The notes: generated from the sequence alone by a model not told the origin. Shown: positions 7,770 to 14,932, counted from the first letter of the stretch. The stretch is 22,178 nt of DNA from DSOI01 sp041394885 (GCA_041394885.1 JAWKHI010000069.1:1-22178), one strand, 5' to 3'. A program made the numbers and translations.

Positions 7770-9170
7770 ATGTCAGACGACGCAGCGAAGACAAGAAGGC
7801 GCTTTCTTACCGAATCGTTCGGCCTTGGCGGAATGGCCGTCGCCAGTCTGCTCAACCCGCGGCCAGTCAATGCAGGCGTCAAGCAGCCGCACTTCGCACC
7901 CAAAGCGAAAAGCGTGATCTTCCTGTGCATGGCCGGCGCCCCGTCGCAGCTGGACCTGTTCGACTTCAAACCAAAGCTCCGCCAAATGCACGGCACTCCG
8001 GTGCCGGAGGAACTGGTGGCCGGAGAGCGCTTTGCCTTCATCAGCGGACGCCCGATGCTGCTCGGTTCTCCGTTCGAATTCAAGCAGCACGGCCAGACCG
8101 GCACATGGGTCTCCAACATGCTGCCCCACACGGCCGCCATCGCGGACGAGTTGTCGTTCATTTACTCGATGACCACCGATCAGTTCAACCATTCGCCGGC
8201 CGCGCTCAAGATGTTCACCGGGCATCAGCGTCCCGGGCGGCCTTCCATGGGCGCGTGGATCAACTACGGCCTGGGCAGCGAGGCGGAAAATCTACCCGGC
8301 TTCGTGCTTCTTGCCTCCGGCCGCGCCGGCCGCTGCGGCACGGCCTGCCACGGCAGCGGCTTCCTCCCCACCGTTTATCAGGGCGTCCCGTTCCGTTCCG
8401 GAGGCGATCCCGTGCTGTCGCTCTCCAATCCCGAGGGGATGACCAGCGACGACCGCCGCGCGTCACTCGATACACTGCGCGCGCTCAATCAACATAAGTT
8501 AGACACCTGCGGCGATCCCGAGATCGCCACCCGCATCGCCGCCTTCGAGATGGCCTACCGCATGCAAGCGAGCGTGCCGGAGCTGATGAGCATCAGCGGC
8601 GAACCGGAGCATATTCACAAACTCTACGGCACCGAACCAGGGAAGAAATCGTTCGGCAACAACGCCCTCCTCGCGCGCCGCCTGGTGGAACGGGGCGTCC
8701 GTTTCGTGATGCTCACCCACGGCGAGTGGGATCACCACGGTGGCGCGCGCATCAATCTAAAAGAGCATTTCCCCCGCATCTGCCAGGAAGTGGACCGCGG
8801 ATCAGCTGCCCTGGTGGCGGACCTGAAGCAGCGTGGTCTCCTCGACGAAACGCTCGTCATCTGGGGCGGCGAATTCGGCCGTACGCCCATGCGGCAAGGC
8901 AATCCCGACGATCCGTTGATCGGCCGCGATCATCATCGGCAATTCACCATTTGGATGGCGGGGGGCGGCATCAAGGCCGGCGTCCGCTACGGCGCCACCG
9001 ACGAGCTAGGGTACAAGGTGGCCACCAATCCCGCCACCGTGCACGACATGCAGGCTACCATCCTGCGCGCGCTGGGTATGGACCACACTCGGCTCACCTA
9101 TCGCTTCCAGGGACGGGACTACCGGCTTACCGACGTCCACGGAGAGGTGCTGCAACCGCTACTCGGTTGA
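7770..9170 (+). CDS. DUF1501 domain Tat-exported protein
   Basis: The 466-residue protein begins with a Tat signal: KTRRRFLTESFGLGGMAVASLL. The DUF1501 fold belongs to the alkaline phosphatase/sulfatase-like superfamily. Characteristic stretches are KSVIFLCMAGAPSQLDLFDFKP, TDQFNHSPAALKMFTGHQRPGRPSMGAW, GVRFVMLTHGEWDHHGG, WGGEFGRTPM (365-374) and GRDHHRQFTIWMAGGGIK, with conserved Asp and His residues that could bind metal. Length and motifs are complete. It follows its usual partner, the DUF1549/DUF1553 cytochrome, after 18 bp, with AGGGAG as ribosome-binding site. The gene ends 7 bp from the stop of the convergent methyltransferase gene. The family is firm; substrate and reaction are unknown. 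Confidence 0.92.
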   Translation: MSDDAAKTRRRFLTESFGLGGMAVASLLNPRPVNAGVKQPHFAPKAKSVIFLCMAGAPSQLDLFDFKPKLRQMHGTPVPEELVAGERFAFISGRPMLLGSPFEFKQHGQTGTWVSNMLPHTAAIADELSFIYSMTTDQFNHSPAALKMFTGHQRPGRPSMGAWINYGLGSEAENLPGFVLLASGRAGRCGTACHGSGFLPTVYQGVPFRSGGDPVLSLSNPEGMTSDDRRASLDTLRALNQHKLDTCGDPEIATRIAAFEMAYRMQASVPELMSISGEPEHIHKLYGTEPGKKSFGNNALLARRLVERGVRFVMLTHGEWDHHGGARINLKEHFPRICQEVDRGSAALVADLKQRGLLDETLVIWGGEFGRTPMRQGNPDDPLIGRDHHRQFTIWMAGGGIKAGVRYGATDELGYKVATNPATVHDMQATILRALGMDHTRLTYRFQGRDYRLTDVHGEVLQPLLG

Positions 9171-9177
9171 AATTGCC

Positions 9178-9750
9178 CTACTTGCGCACGATCACTTCCC
9201 TTATCGAATCCCGGGTTAGAAAGAACTTCACCGAAGCAAACGGAGCGAACAGCTTCTCGATGCTTCGATTGTTCAACGTCTGCGCCAGCCGCCGCCGCCC
9301 GCGTGGCTGCAGCAGCAGCGTCTTGCCGTCGGCGATGCGGAAGGAAAACGCGTCCACCATGTTGTCCTTCGCCTCGGCATGAAAGCACGCAAACAGGATT
9401 CCGCCCGGGCGCAGAATCCGATGCAGGCGCGGGATGATCGCCTGGGCTACCGGGGGCGGAAAGTGCTCCAGAATGTCCCACACCAGTATCGCGTCGAATG
9501 CCTCGGCCGGAAAATCCAGCGCTTTCGCAAGCCGCTCTGTCGCTGGCGCGCCCGGAATATCGAAAGATCGGAGCAGATCTTCGAAGGTTAGCCGATGACC
9601 CTGTCCGATGATGAATGTGACGTTGGCCTGAGTGAACTCACCCACGTCCAACACTTGGCATCCAGCGCCGCTGGCGGGCGGTGAGAGCGCCCCCAGAAAT
9701 TGCTCCAGCCCATGACTCTGACGGTATTGTTCGGAAACTGCGGGTCCGAT
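9178..9750 (-). CDS. Class I SAM-dependent methyltransferase (ATC start proposed)
   Basis: A Rossmann methyltransferase of about 190 residues. Motif I is CQVLDVGEFTQANVTFI, motif II-like DAILVWDILEHF, and the post-I block HRILRPGGILFACFHAE is typical of Methyltransf_11/23 families. The substrate is unknown. The first ordinary start in frame is a GTG at 9654, but it would cut into motif I. The frame continues upstream with plausible family-like sequence (SEQYRQSHGLEQFLGALSPP) to a TAG at 9780-9778, and contains no ATG, GTG or TTG before 9654. A perfect AGGAGG (9764-9759) lies 8 nt before an in-frame ATC at 9750, proposed here as the start. CTG at 9708 is another option, or a sequencing error. 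The gene lies 105 bp downstream of the bactofilin on the same strand. Confidence 0.75.
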   Translation of the reverse strand: MGPAVSEQYRQSHGLEQFLGALSPPASGAGCQVLDVGEFTQANVTFIIGQGHRLTFEDLLRSFDIPGAPATERLAKALDFPAEAFDAILVWDILEHFPPPVAQAIIPRLHRILRPGGILFACFHAEAKDNMVDAFSFRIADGKTLLLQPRGRRRLAQTLNNRSIEKLFAPFASVKFFLTRDSIREVIVRK

Positions 9751-9758
9751 AAGAACTG

Positions 9759-9764
9759 CCTCCT
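9759..9764 (-). promoter_or_regulatory. Shine-Dalgarno AGGAGG upstream of the methyltransferase
   Basis: This is a perfect AGGAGG on the minus strand, 8 nt before the in-frame ATC at 9750. No ATG, GTG or TTG lies at usable distance in the methyltransferase frame, so this site decides the proposed unusual start. Confidence 0.55.
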
Positions 9765-9855
9765 GCTGGTAAGTTCCCTACTGCAATGACGGAACTCGCC
9801 GCGGCGGTTCGTAGATGGCCACCGAACACGCCTGGCGAGCGCCGGGATTCGGAAA

Positions 9856-10386
9856 TTACGCCTTGTGTGCGGCGGTGGCCGGAGCAGCCGGCGCAGCCTG
9901 CGGTTGTGCCTGCCGGGGAGGCGGCTGCACGCGTGCCGGTTCGTTGCGCACGATGTCGATGGAGCCCTTGAAGTAGGCGCCATCCTCAATCACGATCCGC
10001 ACGGTCTTGATGTCTCCCACCAACTTGGCATCCTTGCGGATCTCGATCTTTTCGCCCGCCTCGACGTTGCCGTGAATGGTTCCGAGCACCACGATCTCAC
10101 GCGCCTTCACCCCGGCCATCACCTTGCCGTTCGGGCCGATCGTCAAACGGTGCTCCTGCAATTCCACCGAACCCTCAATTTCTCCATCGATGAACAGATC
10201 CTCGCGGCTGAACAACTGGCCCTTGATGATGCAAGACTTGCCGATGGAAGCCGAACGCGACGTGTCCGCGTCCGGACGGGGTGGGAGCGTGCTCAACGGA
10301 ATGCCCTCGCGCGCCAATGCGGCGTTGGTGGGAGGTTGCGGCGTAATCTTCGGTGCTGGTTCATCTTCTTTGCGCCGGTTCCACAT
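9856..10386 (-). CDS. Bactofilin (polymer-forming cytoskeletal protein)
   Basis: A protein of 176 residues. After a variable, proline-rich N-terminal tail (1-44) comes the bactofilin right-handed beta-helix core (about 45-152): SIGKSCIIKGQLFSREDLFIDGEIEGSVELQEHRLTIGPNGKV, then GNVEAGEKIEIRKDAKLVGDIKTVRIVIEDGAYFKGSIDI. The C-terminal tail is rich in Pro, Gln and Ala. Bactofilins form cytoplasmic, often membrane-associated filaments that help place cell-wall or motility machinery. Length and register are normal. AAGGAG lies 9 nt before the ATG. The gene is divergent from the GAF-domain protein and followed by the methyltransferase on the same strand. Identification is secure from the repeating beta-helix pattern; the specific cellular process is not readable. 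Confidence 0.93.
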   Translation of the reverse strand: MWNRRKEDEPAPKITPQPPTNAALAREGIPLSTLPPRPDADTSRSASIGKSCIIKGQLFSREDLFIDGEIEGSVELQEHRLTIGPNGKVMAGVKAREIVVLGTIHGNVEAGEKIEIRKDAKLVGDIKTVRIVIEDGAYFKGSIDIVRNEPARVQPPPRQAQPQAAPAAPATAAHKA

Positions 10387-10537
10387 AGATCAAGGCTCCT
10401 TCCGCGAGTTGAGGTCCTCCGCCGGGCAACATCGGCGCGGCGAAGTACCTTCCATGGTAGTGCAGAACCAGCGTCGTCCGCTAGCAAGGCTGTTTCGCCC
10501 CGCGATCCCTCCCCGGCGAGACGCTCGAATGTCCGGG

Positions 10538-10555
10538 TGGCATAATAAGGGCGTG
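10538..10555 (+). promoter_or_regulatory. Extended -10 promoter 6 nt before a GTG start
   Basis: TGGCATAAT (10538-10546) is an extended -10 (TGn plus CATAAT). Six nucleotides later comes GTG at 10553, so the transcript would begin at or next to the start codon. No -35 resembling TTGACA is seen at the normal distance, which fits the extended -10 class. Confidence 0.5.
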
Positions 10556-11146
10556 GCGCGCGGCAAAGAAAACGAACACCGAATCGAACGACTCGAAAAT
10601 CAGGTGCATCTCTATCAGAAGTTGAGCCGGTTTTTTGCCCGGCCCCCGGCGCTTACCGAAGCCCTCGCCACCGTAGTCAATCATGTGGCGCGGTTTCTCC
10701 ACGCCGATTCCTGTCTCCTCTATCTCAGCTCCCGGGAGGAACTGGTGCTCAGCGCGGCGCACGGTCCAAATCCCGCCGCTGTCGGCACCGTGAAGCTGAA
10801 GCTCGATGAAGGGCTCACCGGCTGGGTAGCCCGCGAGCGCCGGCTGCTCGCGATCACGCGAGAGGCCTTCCTCGATCAGCGTTTCAAATTCTTTCAGGAT
10901 CTCCCCGAAGACCGCTTCGAAGCCTTTCTATCGGCCCCCGTCATTGCCCTCAACCGGGTGGTCGGCGTCATCAACGTCCAGCATCGCAGTCCGCACGCTC
11001 ATGGCGGCGACGAGATGGAAATGCTCACCAGCATCGGTGAGATCGTCGGTGGGCTCGTCGCGCTCTCCTGCTCGGACCCGGCCGGATTCGAGCAGGCCGA
11101 CTACGCCCGCGTCGCACTCACCAACGGAGCGGGGACCGGCCGTTGA
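10553..11146 (+). CDS. GAF domain protein
   Basis: From the GTG at 10553 the protein has 197 residues. A short coiled-coil-like N-terminus (ENEHRIERLENQVHLYQKLSRFF) is followed by one GAF domain (about 30-172): ALTEALATVVNHVARFLHADSC, KLKLDEGLTGWVARERRLLAI, FLSAPVIALNRVVGVINVQHR. No kinase, cyclase or DNA-binding domain is attached. It is therefore probably a stand-alone small-molecule or redox sensor that passes a signal by protein contact; the ligand is unknown. The frame is open far upstream, but that part is antisense to the bactofilin and not protein-like. An ATG at 10529 is an alternative start; the promoter position favours the GTG. The TGA overlaps the TTG start of the next gene, so the two form an operon. 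Confidence 0.82.
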   Translation: MARGKENEHRIERLENQVHLYQKLSRFFARPPALTEALATVVNHVARFLHADSCLLYLSSREELVLSAAHGPNPAAVGTVKLKLDEGLTGWVARERRLLAITREAFLDQRFKFFQDLPEDRFEAFLSAPVIALNRVVGVINVQHRSPHAHGGDEMEMLTSIGEIVGGLVALSCSDPAGFEQADYARVALTNGAGTGR

Positions 11147-12261
11147 TCCGATTTCTGATCCTCGTTGCGATCACGTTCGCAACGCTCCCCGCGACCCGGG
11201 GAGCAGAGATTGGCCCTAGTTGGAAGTCCGCCTATTTCTTCGACCGCGCTGGAGAGTCCCTCAGTATCTACGATCTGGCGATGCCTTCCCCCGAGTGCGG
11301 AATGGCGCTCGGAATTTGGAACGACGGCGGCCGCCCCCGCCACGTGATGGTGAAGACGCGGGACAACGGGCGAACATGGGCGATCGAGAGAACTAAACCC
11401 GAAGGCAGGTCGATCTTCTTTCTGCGCGGCGGCATGGGATGGATGGCCGCCGAAGACGGCATCTACGCCACCACCGATTGCGGTGCGGAGTGGCGCCGTC
11501 TTCGCAAAGAGAAAGATCTTGTCCGCGTGTGCTTTTCCAGCGAGAGAACCGGCTACGCATTGGGAGCCCCGAAGAAAGTTCTCAAGACCGTGGATGGCGG
11601 CGAAACCTGGACCGAGTTGCCCGCCGCCCAGGAGCCCAAGTCAAACCCGGACCGTAGCGCCTACACTTGGGCCGATTTTCATCCGAGCGGCTGGGGGATG
11701 ATCGTCGGATTTCACAAGCCCGCGCGCCGTGCCCCGGACGCACCGGTGTGGATGGATCCGGAAACAGCCGCCCAGAGGAGGCAGTGGCCCTCGCTCAGTC
11801 TGATCCTTCAGACCCCTGACGGCGGTGTGACTTGGAGGCCATCGGTGGAGTCCGTCCTCGGCACCATTACGCGCGTCCGATTCTCACCCTCTGGAAGCGC
11901 TCTGGTGTTGCTGGAATTCGAGTACAGCTTCGAATTCCCGAGCGACGTGATGGCCATCGGCCAGGATCGGAAAGGAACCGCGCGTGTGTACAGGAGAAAG
12001 AACCATGCCGTCACCGATGTGATCTTCGACTCGCGTAACCGCGCCTATGTGGCTGGCTACGAGCCCCCCGGCCAACTGCGCGACGTCCCCATCCCGGGCA
12101 AGGTCAAAATTTCTAGAAGTCCAGATATGCAGTCCTGGGACACGCTCGATGTCGACTACCGCGCCGTAGGCCGGCGCGTAATGCTCGCCGCTGGATCGGA
12201 TGGCGTGATGTGGGCAGCCACGGATACGGGTATGATACTCCGTTTGACTGACCGCGAGTAA
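11143..12261 (+). CDS. YCF48/BNR-repeat exported beta-propeller-like protein
   Basis: A protein of 372 residues starting with TTG, overlapping the stop of the GAF gene (TTGA). Residues 1-20 form a signal peptide (IRFLILVAITFATLPATRGA). The mature part holds repeated sialidase/YCF48-type blade motifs: VMVKTRDNGRTWAIE, GIYATTDCGAEWRRL, KVLKTVDGGETWTEL, LILQTPDGGVTWRPS and ISRSPDMQSWDTL, each an S/T-x-D-x-G-x-T-W Asp-box or a variant. This predicts a beta-propeller acting outside the cytoplasm. YCF48-like proteins assist photosystem assembly in cyanobacteria, but in heterotrophs such proteins are mostly unassigned, and sialidase activity is not supported. The context (a GAF sensor in the same operon) does not define the role. 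Confidence 0.78.
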   Translation: MIRFLILVAITFATLPATRGAEIGPSWKSAYFFDRAGESLSIYDLAMPSPECGMALGIWNDGGRPRHVMVKTRDNGRTWAIERTKPEGRSIFFLRGGMGWMAAEDGIYATTDCGAEWRRLRKEKDLVRVCFSSERTGYALGAPKKVLKTVDGGETWTELPAAQEPKSNPDRSAYTWADFHPSGWGMIVGFHKPARRAPDAPVWMDPETAAQRRQWPSLSLILQTPDGGVTWRPSVESVLGTITRVRFSPSGSALVLLEFEYSFEFPSDVMAIGQDRKGTARVYRRKNHAVTDVIFDSRNRAYVAGYEPPGQLRDVPIPGKVKISRSPDMQSWDTLDVDYRAVGRRVMLAAGSDGVMWAATDTGMILRLTDRE

Positions 12262-12384
12262 GTCAAAACAGAAGCGGCCAAGCACGTTTTATCCAACGAG
12301 CATCCACAGGCCATCCCCCGCAAGTACTGGTAAACAGGGACAATCAAAGCATAGGAAAACGTCCGAGAGATTGCATTTTTTGCC

Positions 12385-12413
12385 TTGACTTTCGCTCTCA
12401 GTAGGCGCATTCT
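12385..12413 (+). promoter_or_regulatory. Candidate promoter of the large structured RNA
   Basis: TTGACT (12385-12390, 5 of 6 to the sigma-70 -35) and CATTCT (12408-12413, 3 of 6 to the -10) are separated by 17 nt. A start 6-7 nt after the -10 falls at about 12419-12420, within 1-2 nt of the first base of the closing helix of the RNA. The weak -10 keeps this uncertain. Confidence 0.4.
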
Positions 12414-12417
12414 GAAC

Positions 12418-13015
12418 GTGGTTCCAAGAGGTTTTAGGAACAGCGAGTCTGGCGAAACGTAGCGGACCCGAAGTGATGATCTTGTCTGGGCGTGTTAATA
12501 GCAGCTTAGACGAGGGAGTGACGGGAGATCGGGCGGTTCGAACAGGTAAGTTTTCTGTCAGTAACTTGCTTCGAGTGCTTTGATCCCGAAGGGACGAAAA
12601 CCCCTGGAGGGGAGCAGGAAAGCGGAAGCTGATAGAACCGTTCGCGAAATTGGGAATCGCGGGTGCCGCCCGTGGAAGTTCCCCCGCCAGCAGCAACAGC
12701 GGAGGAACCGAGGGCGGAGGCCAACGGATTCTCGGGCTCGTGAAACGAGGGCCGCGAAGGGATAGGCCGGGAACGACGATCCCGCCGTGGGAGTGCCTGA
12801 AAGGGTATACCCGCTGCGGAGGAGCGAAAGGCCGTTCCGAGCAGCCGGCTTCTACTGCCAGGATGACTGCAGGCGAGTTGCCGAGCGTTGAACCGCGAGC
12901 ATCGAAAGGTGCCTGTGGCGAGCAAAGTGACCACCGCCCGGTCCTGACGGATGCCATGTTCAAGTCCTGCTAGCGGACTGGAGAACGAGCTGCTCTGAGG
13001 GTCACTTGGAACCAC
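12418..13015 (+). ncRNA. Large structured non-coding RNA candidate (about 598 nt), class not recognised
   Basis: GTGGTTCCAAG (12418-12428) is perfectly complementary to CTTGGAACCAC (13005-13015), so an 11-bp helix closes the element. Inside are many local hairpins: CTTGTCT/AGACGAG (12481-12514), GTAAGTT/AACTTGC (12546-12569), TCCC-GAA-GGGA (12584-12594), CCCC-TGGA-GGGG (12601-12612), GGGAA/TTCCC (12652-12683) enclosing CGGG/CCCG, CGGGA/TCCCG (12768-12784), GCATC-GAAA-GGTGC with a GNRA loop (12899-12912) and AGTCC/GGACT (12963-12978). TGACC (12928-12932) pairs with GGTCA (13000-13004), stacking directly on the closing helix. Several stems contain G-U pairs that would be A-C mismatches on the other strand, so the plus strand is the RNA. 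A T run (13020-13024) follows. The stretch AAAGCGGAAGCTGATAGAAC (12619-12638) resembles group II intron domain I, but no domain V or reverse transcriptase was found. A MITE with 11-bp ends is another reading. Confidence 0.5.
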
Positions 13016-13112
13016 TAACTTTTTCTGGCCACTTGCTCTCGCGACGAGGCGAAAACCCCTGTTGTTCTGCCGTGTAGGTCAGTTCGGCCAGACAAACGGA
13101 CGGAACGTACAT
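13002..13112 (-). CDS. Possible 36-residue small protein, unrecognised
   Basis: A short frame on the minus strand starts at ATG 13112 behind a strong purine-rich site (GGAGGGAGG, a few nt upstream). It encodes MYVPSVCLAELTYTAEQQ followed by a basic tail (FSPRRESKWPEKVSGSK) and ends with TGA at the foot of the RNA closing helix. No family is recognised. The only support is the ribosome-binding site; the length is within chance expectation. Confidence 0.2.
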   Translation of the reverse strand: MYVPSVCLAELTYTAEQQGFSPRRESKWPEKVSGSK

Positions 13113-13534
13113 GGTTTCACCTCCCTCCGTCGCCGAGTCCAAGACTGTTGCTGGGTCACATTGGCTTCGCGAATCACCTTCTACCCTTCCGTGCCCGAGC
13201 GGCTGCGTTGACTACATCCGAGACCTCGCCTGGAATCTGCCGTGGATAGGAGGAAGCTCCTTCGGTCACCCGCTTGCGAACTGGATTCTTGGTCCGGCGT
13301 TTAGCCTGAGCTCAGGTCTACTGGATCATGGGCTCGCGGCTACGTACGTCCTTCGCCATGTAACCGAGGCCCGCCTGCGGCCTGTAGCGGCAGCGGTCGA
13401 ACAACCAGTCGGCATATCCGATTGGGTTCGTTGGCATCCACCATTCGAGCTTGCTTTACGCAGGTCCCACCGCGAGGCGGGATCGCGTGCGAGTTCGAGG
13501 TCGCTGGACGTTCGACGGTGAAATGAAATGCCAT
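13016..13534. other. Region without a convincing gene, 3' of the structured RNA
   Basis: Just after the RNA come a T run and a long-range inverted pair TCTGGCC (13024-13030) / GGCCAGA (13086-13092). CGAAAACCCCTG at 13050-13061 repeats 12595-12606. A 12-bp perfect palindrome CCTGAGCTCAGG lies at 13305-13316. A plus-strand frame of 136 codons (13111-13521) has no recognisable domain. On the minus strand a 45-residue stretch (13455-13318) reads protein-like (WWMPTNPIGYADWLFDRCRY) but lacks a start context, and may be a decayed gene end. The convergent regulator gene ends at 13535. Confidence 0.4.
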
Positions 13535-14932
13535 CTATTTCTTCACAGCCTCTCGCAGCCCCAGGTTGCGAACCAGACGCAACAAGTAGGTGGGATTCAA
13601 ACCCAGCAGCTTCGCGGCGCCTTTGTAGTCGCCGCCCGCTTGCTGATAGGCCTTGAGGATGCTTTCGCGCTTCGCATCGGAAACTGTCGACTGGTAAGCG
13701 CCCACGTCGGCATAGGGCGCCGCGTCCCAGATTGACTCCGGCAGGTCCGCCGGCACCACGGGGCCCGTATCCCCAAGCGCGACGGCGTGTTCGATTGCGT
13801 TCGACAACTCGCGAACGTTGCCGGGCCAGTCATAGGCTTGCAAGCAACGCAACGCTTCGGGCGAGAGTTTTTTCGATCGCTCGCCGAAGAGCGTCAGAAA
13901 GTGCGCGGCGAGCAGCGGGATGTCTTCCTTGCGAGTCCGCAGGGGCGGCGTACGCAGAGCCACCACGTTCAATCGATGATAGAGGTCGGAGCGAAAACTG
14001 CCATTCTTCACCTTCTCGGCGAGGTCACGGTTGGTAGCGGTGACCACGCGGATATCGATTTTCACGGCGCGCGTCGAGCCCACACGCTCGACCTCACGTT
14101 CCTGCAGAACGCGTAGGAGCTTGGCTTGCAGCGGCAATGCCAGCTCGCCGATTTCGTCCAGAAAGAGCGTTCCCTTATCGGCCGCTTCGATCTTGCCCTT
14201 CTTGGCCGTAGCAGCTCCCGTGAAGGCACCTTTCTCGTAGCCGAAGAGCTCGCTTTCGAGTAGCGTCTCTGCGATGGCCGCGCAGTTGATGGCGACGAAC
14301 GGCGCGTCGGCGCGCGGGCTCCCGCGGTGGAGAAGCCGGGCCACCAGTTCCTTGCCGGTGCCGCTTTCTCCCTGGATGAGCACGGTGGTGTCGCGCGGAG
14401 CGAGTTTCTCGATACGGTCCAGCAAGGAGCGGATGGCGGGGCTCTCTCCCAGGATGCCGCCGTGGCCACAGAGGCGTTGTTCGAGCACGGTGCGCTCGTC
14501 GCGAAGATGCTCCACCTCGCGTGCGTTCTCGATGGCGAGGGCCGCCAGACTGGCCACCGGGCTTAGCGTGGCCATGGCGCCCGGCTCGGCGCCGCGGAGC
14601 AGCAACGCGCCGGCCAGCGCGCCGCCGGCATAGATTGGGACAGCCACCAAACCATCGCCCTCATAGGGGCCTTCGCTAGTCAGATGCCGCCATAGCGATG
14701 GTGCGTCGCCGCCGAGTTCTCCGGCGGCCCGCAGGAAGGCGGTCTCCAGATCGTCGCCCACGATGATGCGGCCGGAACCGAAGGAAATGAAGTCTTCGAG
14801 GAGCCTCAGCAACTGGTCAGCCACCTGAGCGCGGCGGCCGGGCGTGCGGGCGCCGACGAGCGCGCGAAAGAGGAACACCAGCACGGAGGCGTTCAAGAGG
14901 ATCGAAGACGGGCTCGCGGCGGACGGCGTCAT
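13535..14932 (-). CDS. GAF - AAA+ (sigma-54 interacting) - Fis transcriptional regulator, NtrC/NorR-like
   Basis: A protein of 465 residues. The N-terminal 1-145 form a GAF-like sensor (VAVPIYAGGALAGALLLRG, SLAALAIENAREVEHL). The AAA+ domain (about 160-390) has Walker A GESGTGKE at 188-195, the sigma-54 contact loop GAFTGA at 235-240, Walker B TLFLDE at 255-260, sensor VVTATNRDL, and YDWPGNVRELSNAIEHA. The Fis-type helix-turn-helix is at 421-460 (KRESILKAYQQAGGDYKGAAKLLGLNPTYLLRLVRNLGL). All motifs needed to open sigma-54 promoters are intact. There is no receiver domain, so the signal probably enters through the GAF part. The gene is divergent from the partner-switching operon, with a palindrome between them, which suggests it controls that operon or itself. 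CATAAT lies 13 nt before the ATG, implying a leader of only a few nucleotides; no Shine-Dalgarno is seen. Confidence 0.92.
   Translation of the reverse strand: MTPSAASPSSILLNASVLVFLFRALVGARTPGRRAQVADQLLRLLEDFISFGSGRIIVGDDLETAFLRAAGELGGDAPSLWRHLTSEGPYEGDGLVAVPIYAGGALAGALLLRGAEPGAMATLSPVASLAALAIENAREVEHLRDERTVLEQRLCGHGGILGESPAIRSLLDRIEKLAPRDTTVLIQGESGTGKELVARLLHRGSPRADAPFVAINCAAIAETLLESELFGYEKGAFTGAATAKKGKIEAADKGTLFLDEIGELALPLQAKLLRVLQEREVERVGSTRAVKIDIRVVTATNRDLAEKVKNGSFRSDLYHRLNVVALRTPPLRTRKEDIPLLAAHFLTLFGERSKKLSPEALRCLQAYDWPGNVRELSNAIEHAVALGDTGPVVPADLPESIWDAAPYADVGAYQSTVSDAKRESILKAYQQAGGDYKGAAKLLGLNPTYLLRLVRNLGLREAVKK

Noticed and set aside
10076..10552. Upstream extension of the GAF protein
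   Set aside because: It is the antisense of the bactofilin gene and has no domain character; a promoter lies directly before the GTG at 10553.
12289..13015. Long minus-strand open frames of 169 and 224 codons across the structured RNA
   Set aside because: The translations are Pro/Ser/Arg-rich without domain features, two frames are open at once, and both are explained as the antisense of a GC-rich structured RNA.
12418..13015. RNase P RNA or tmRNA as identity of the structured RNA
   Set aside because: None of the conserved RNase P core stretches and no tRNA-like ends or tag frame could be found.
12418..13015. Simple transposon or MITE with 11-bp terminal inverted repeats
   Set aside because: No target-site duplication is visible next to the ends, and the many internal helices with strand-specific G-U pairs fit an RNA better; not fully excluded.
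13318..13455. Minus-strand protein-like stretch WWMPTNPIGYADWLFDRCRY and following residues
   Set aside because: Only 45 codons between stops, no start context and no family I can name; mentioned as a possible decayed gene end.
13111..13521. Plus-strand frame of 136 codons
   Set aside because: No recognisable motif and no Shine-Dalgarno; its start is palindromically overlapped by the antisense ribosome-binding site. Kept only as a remark.
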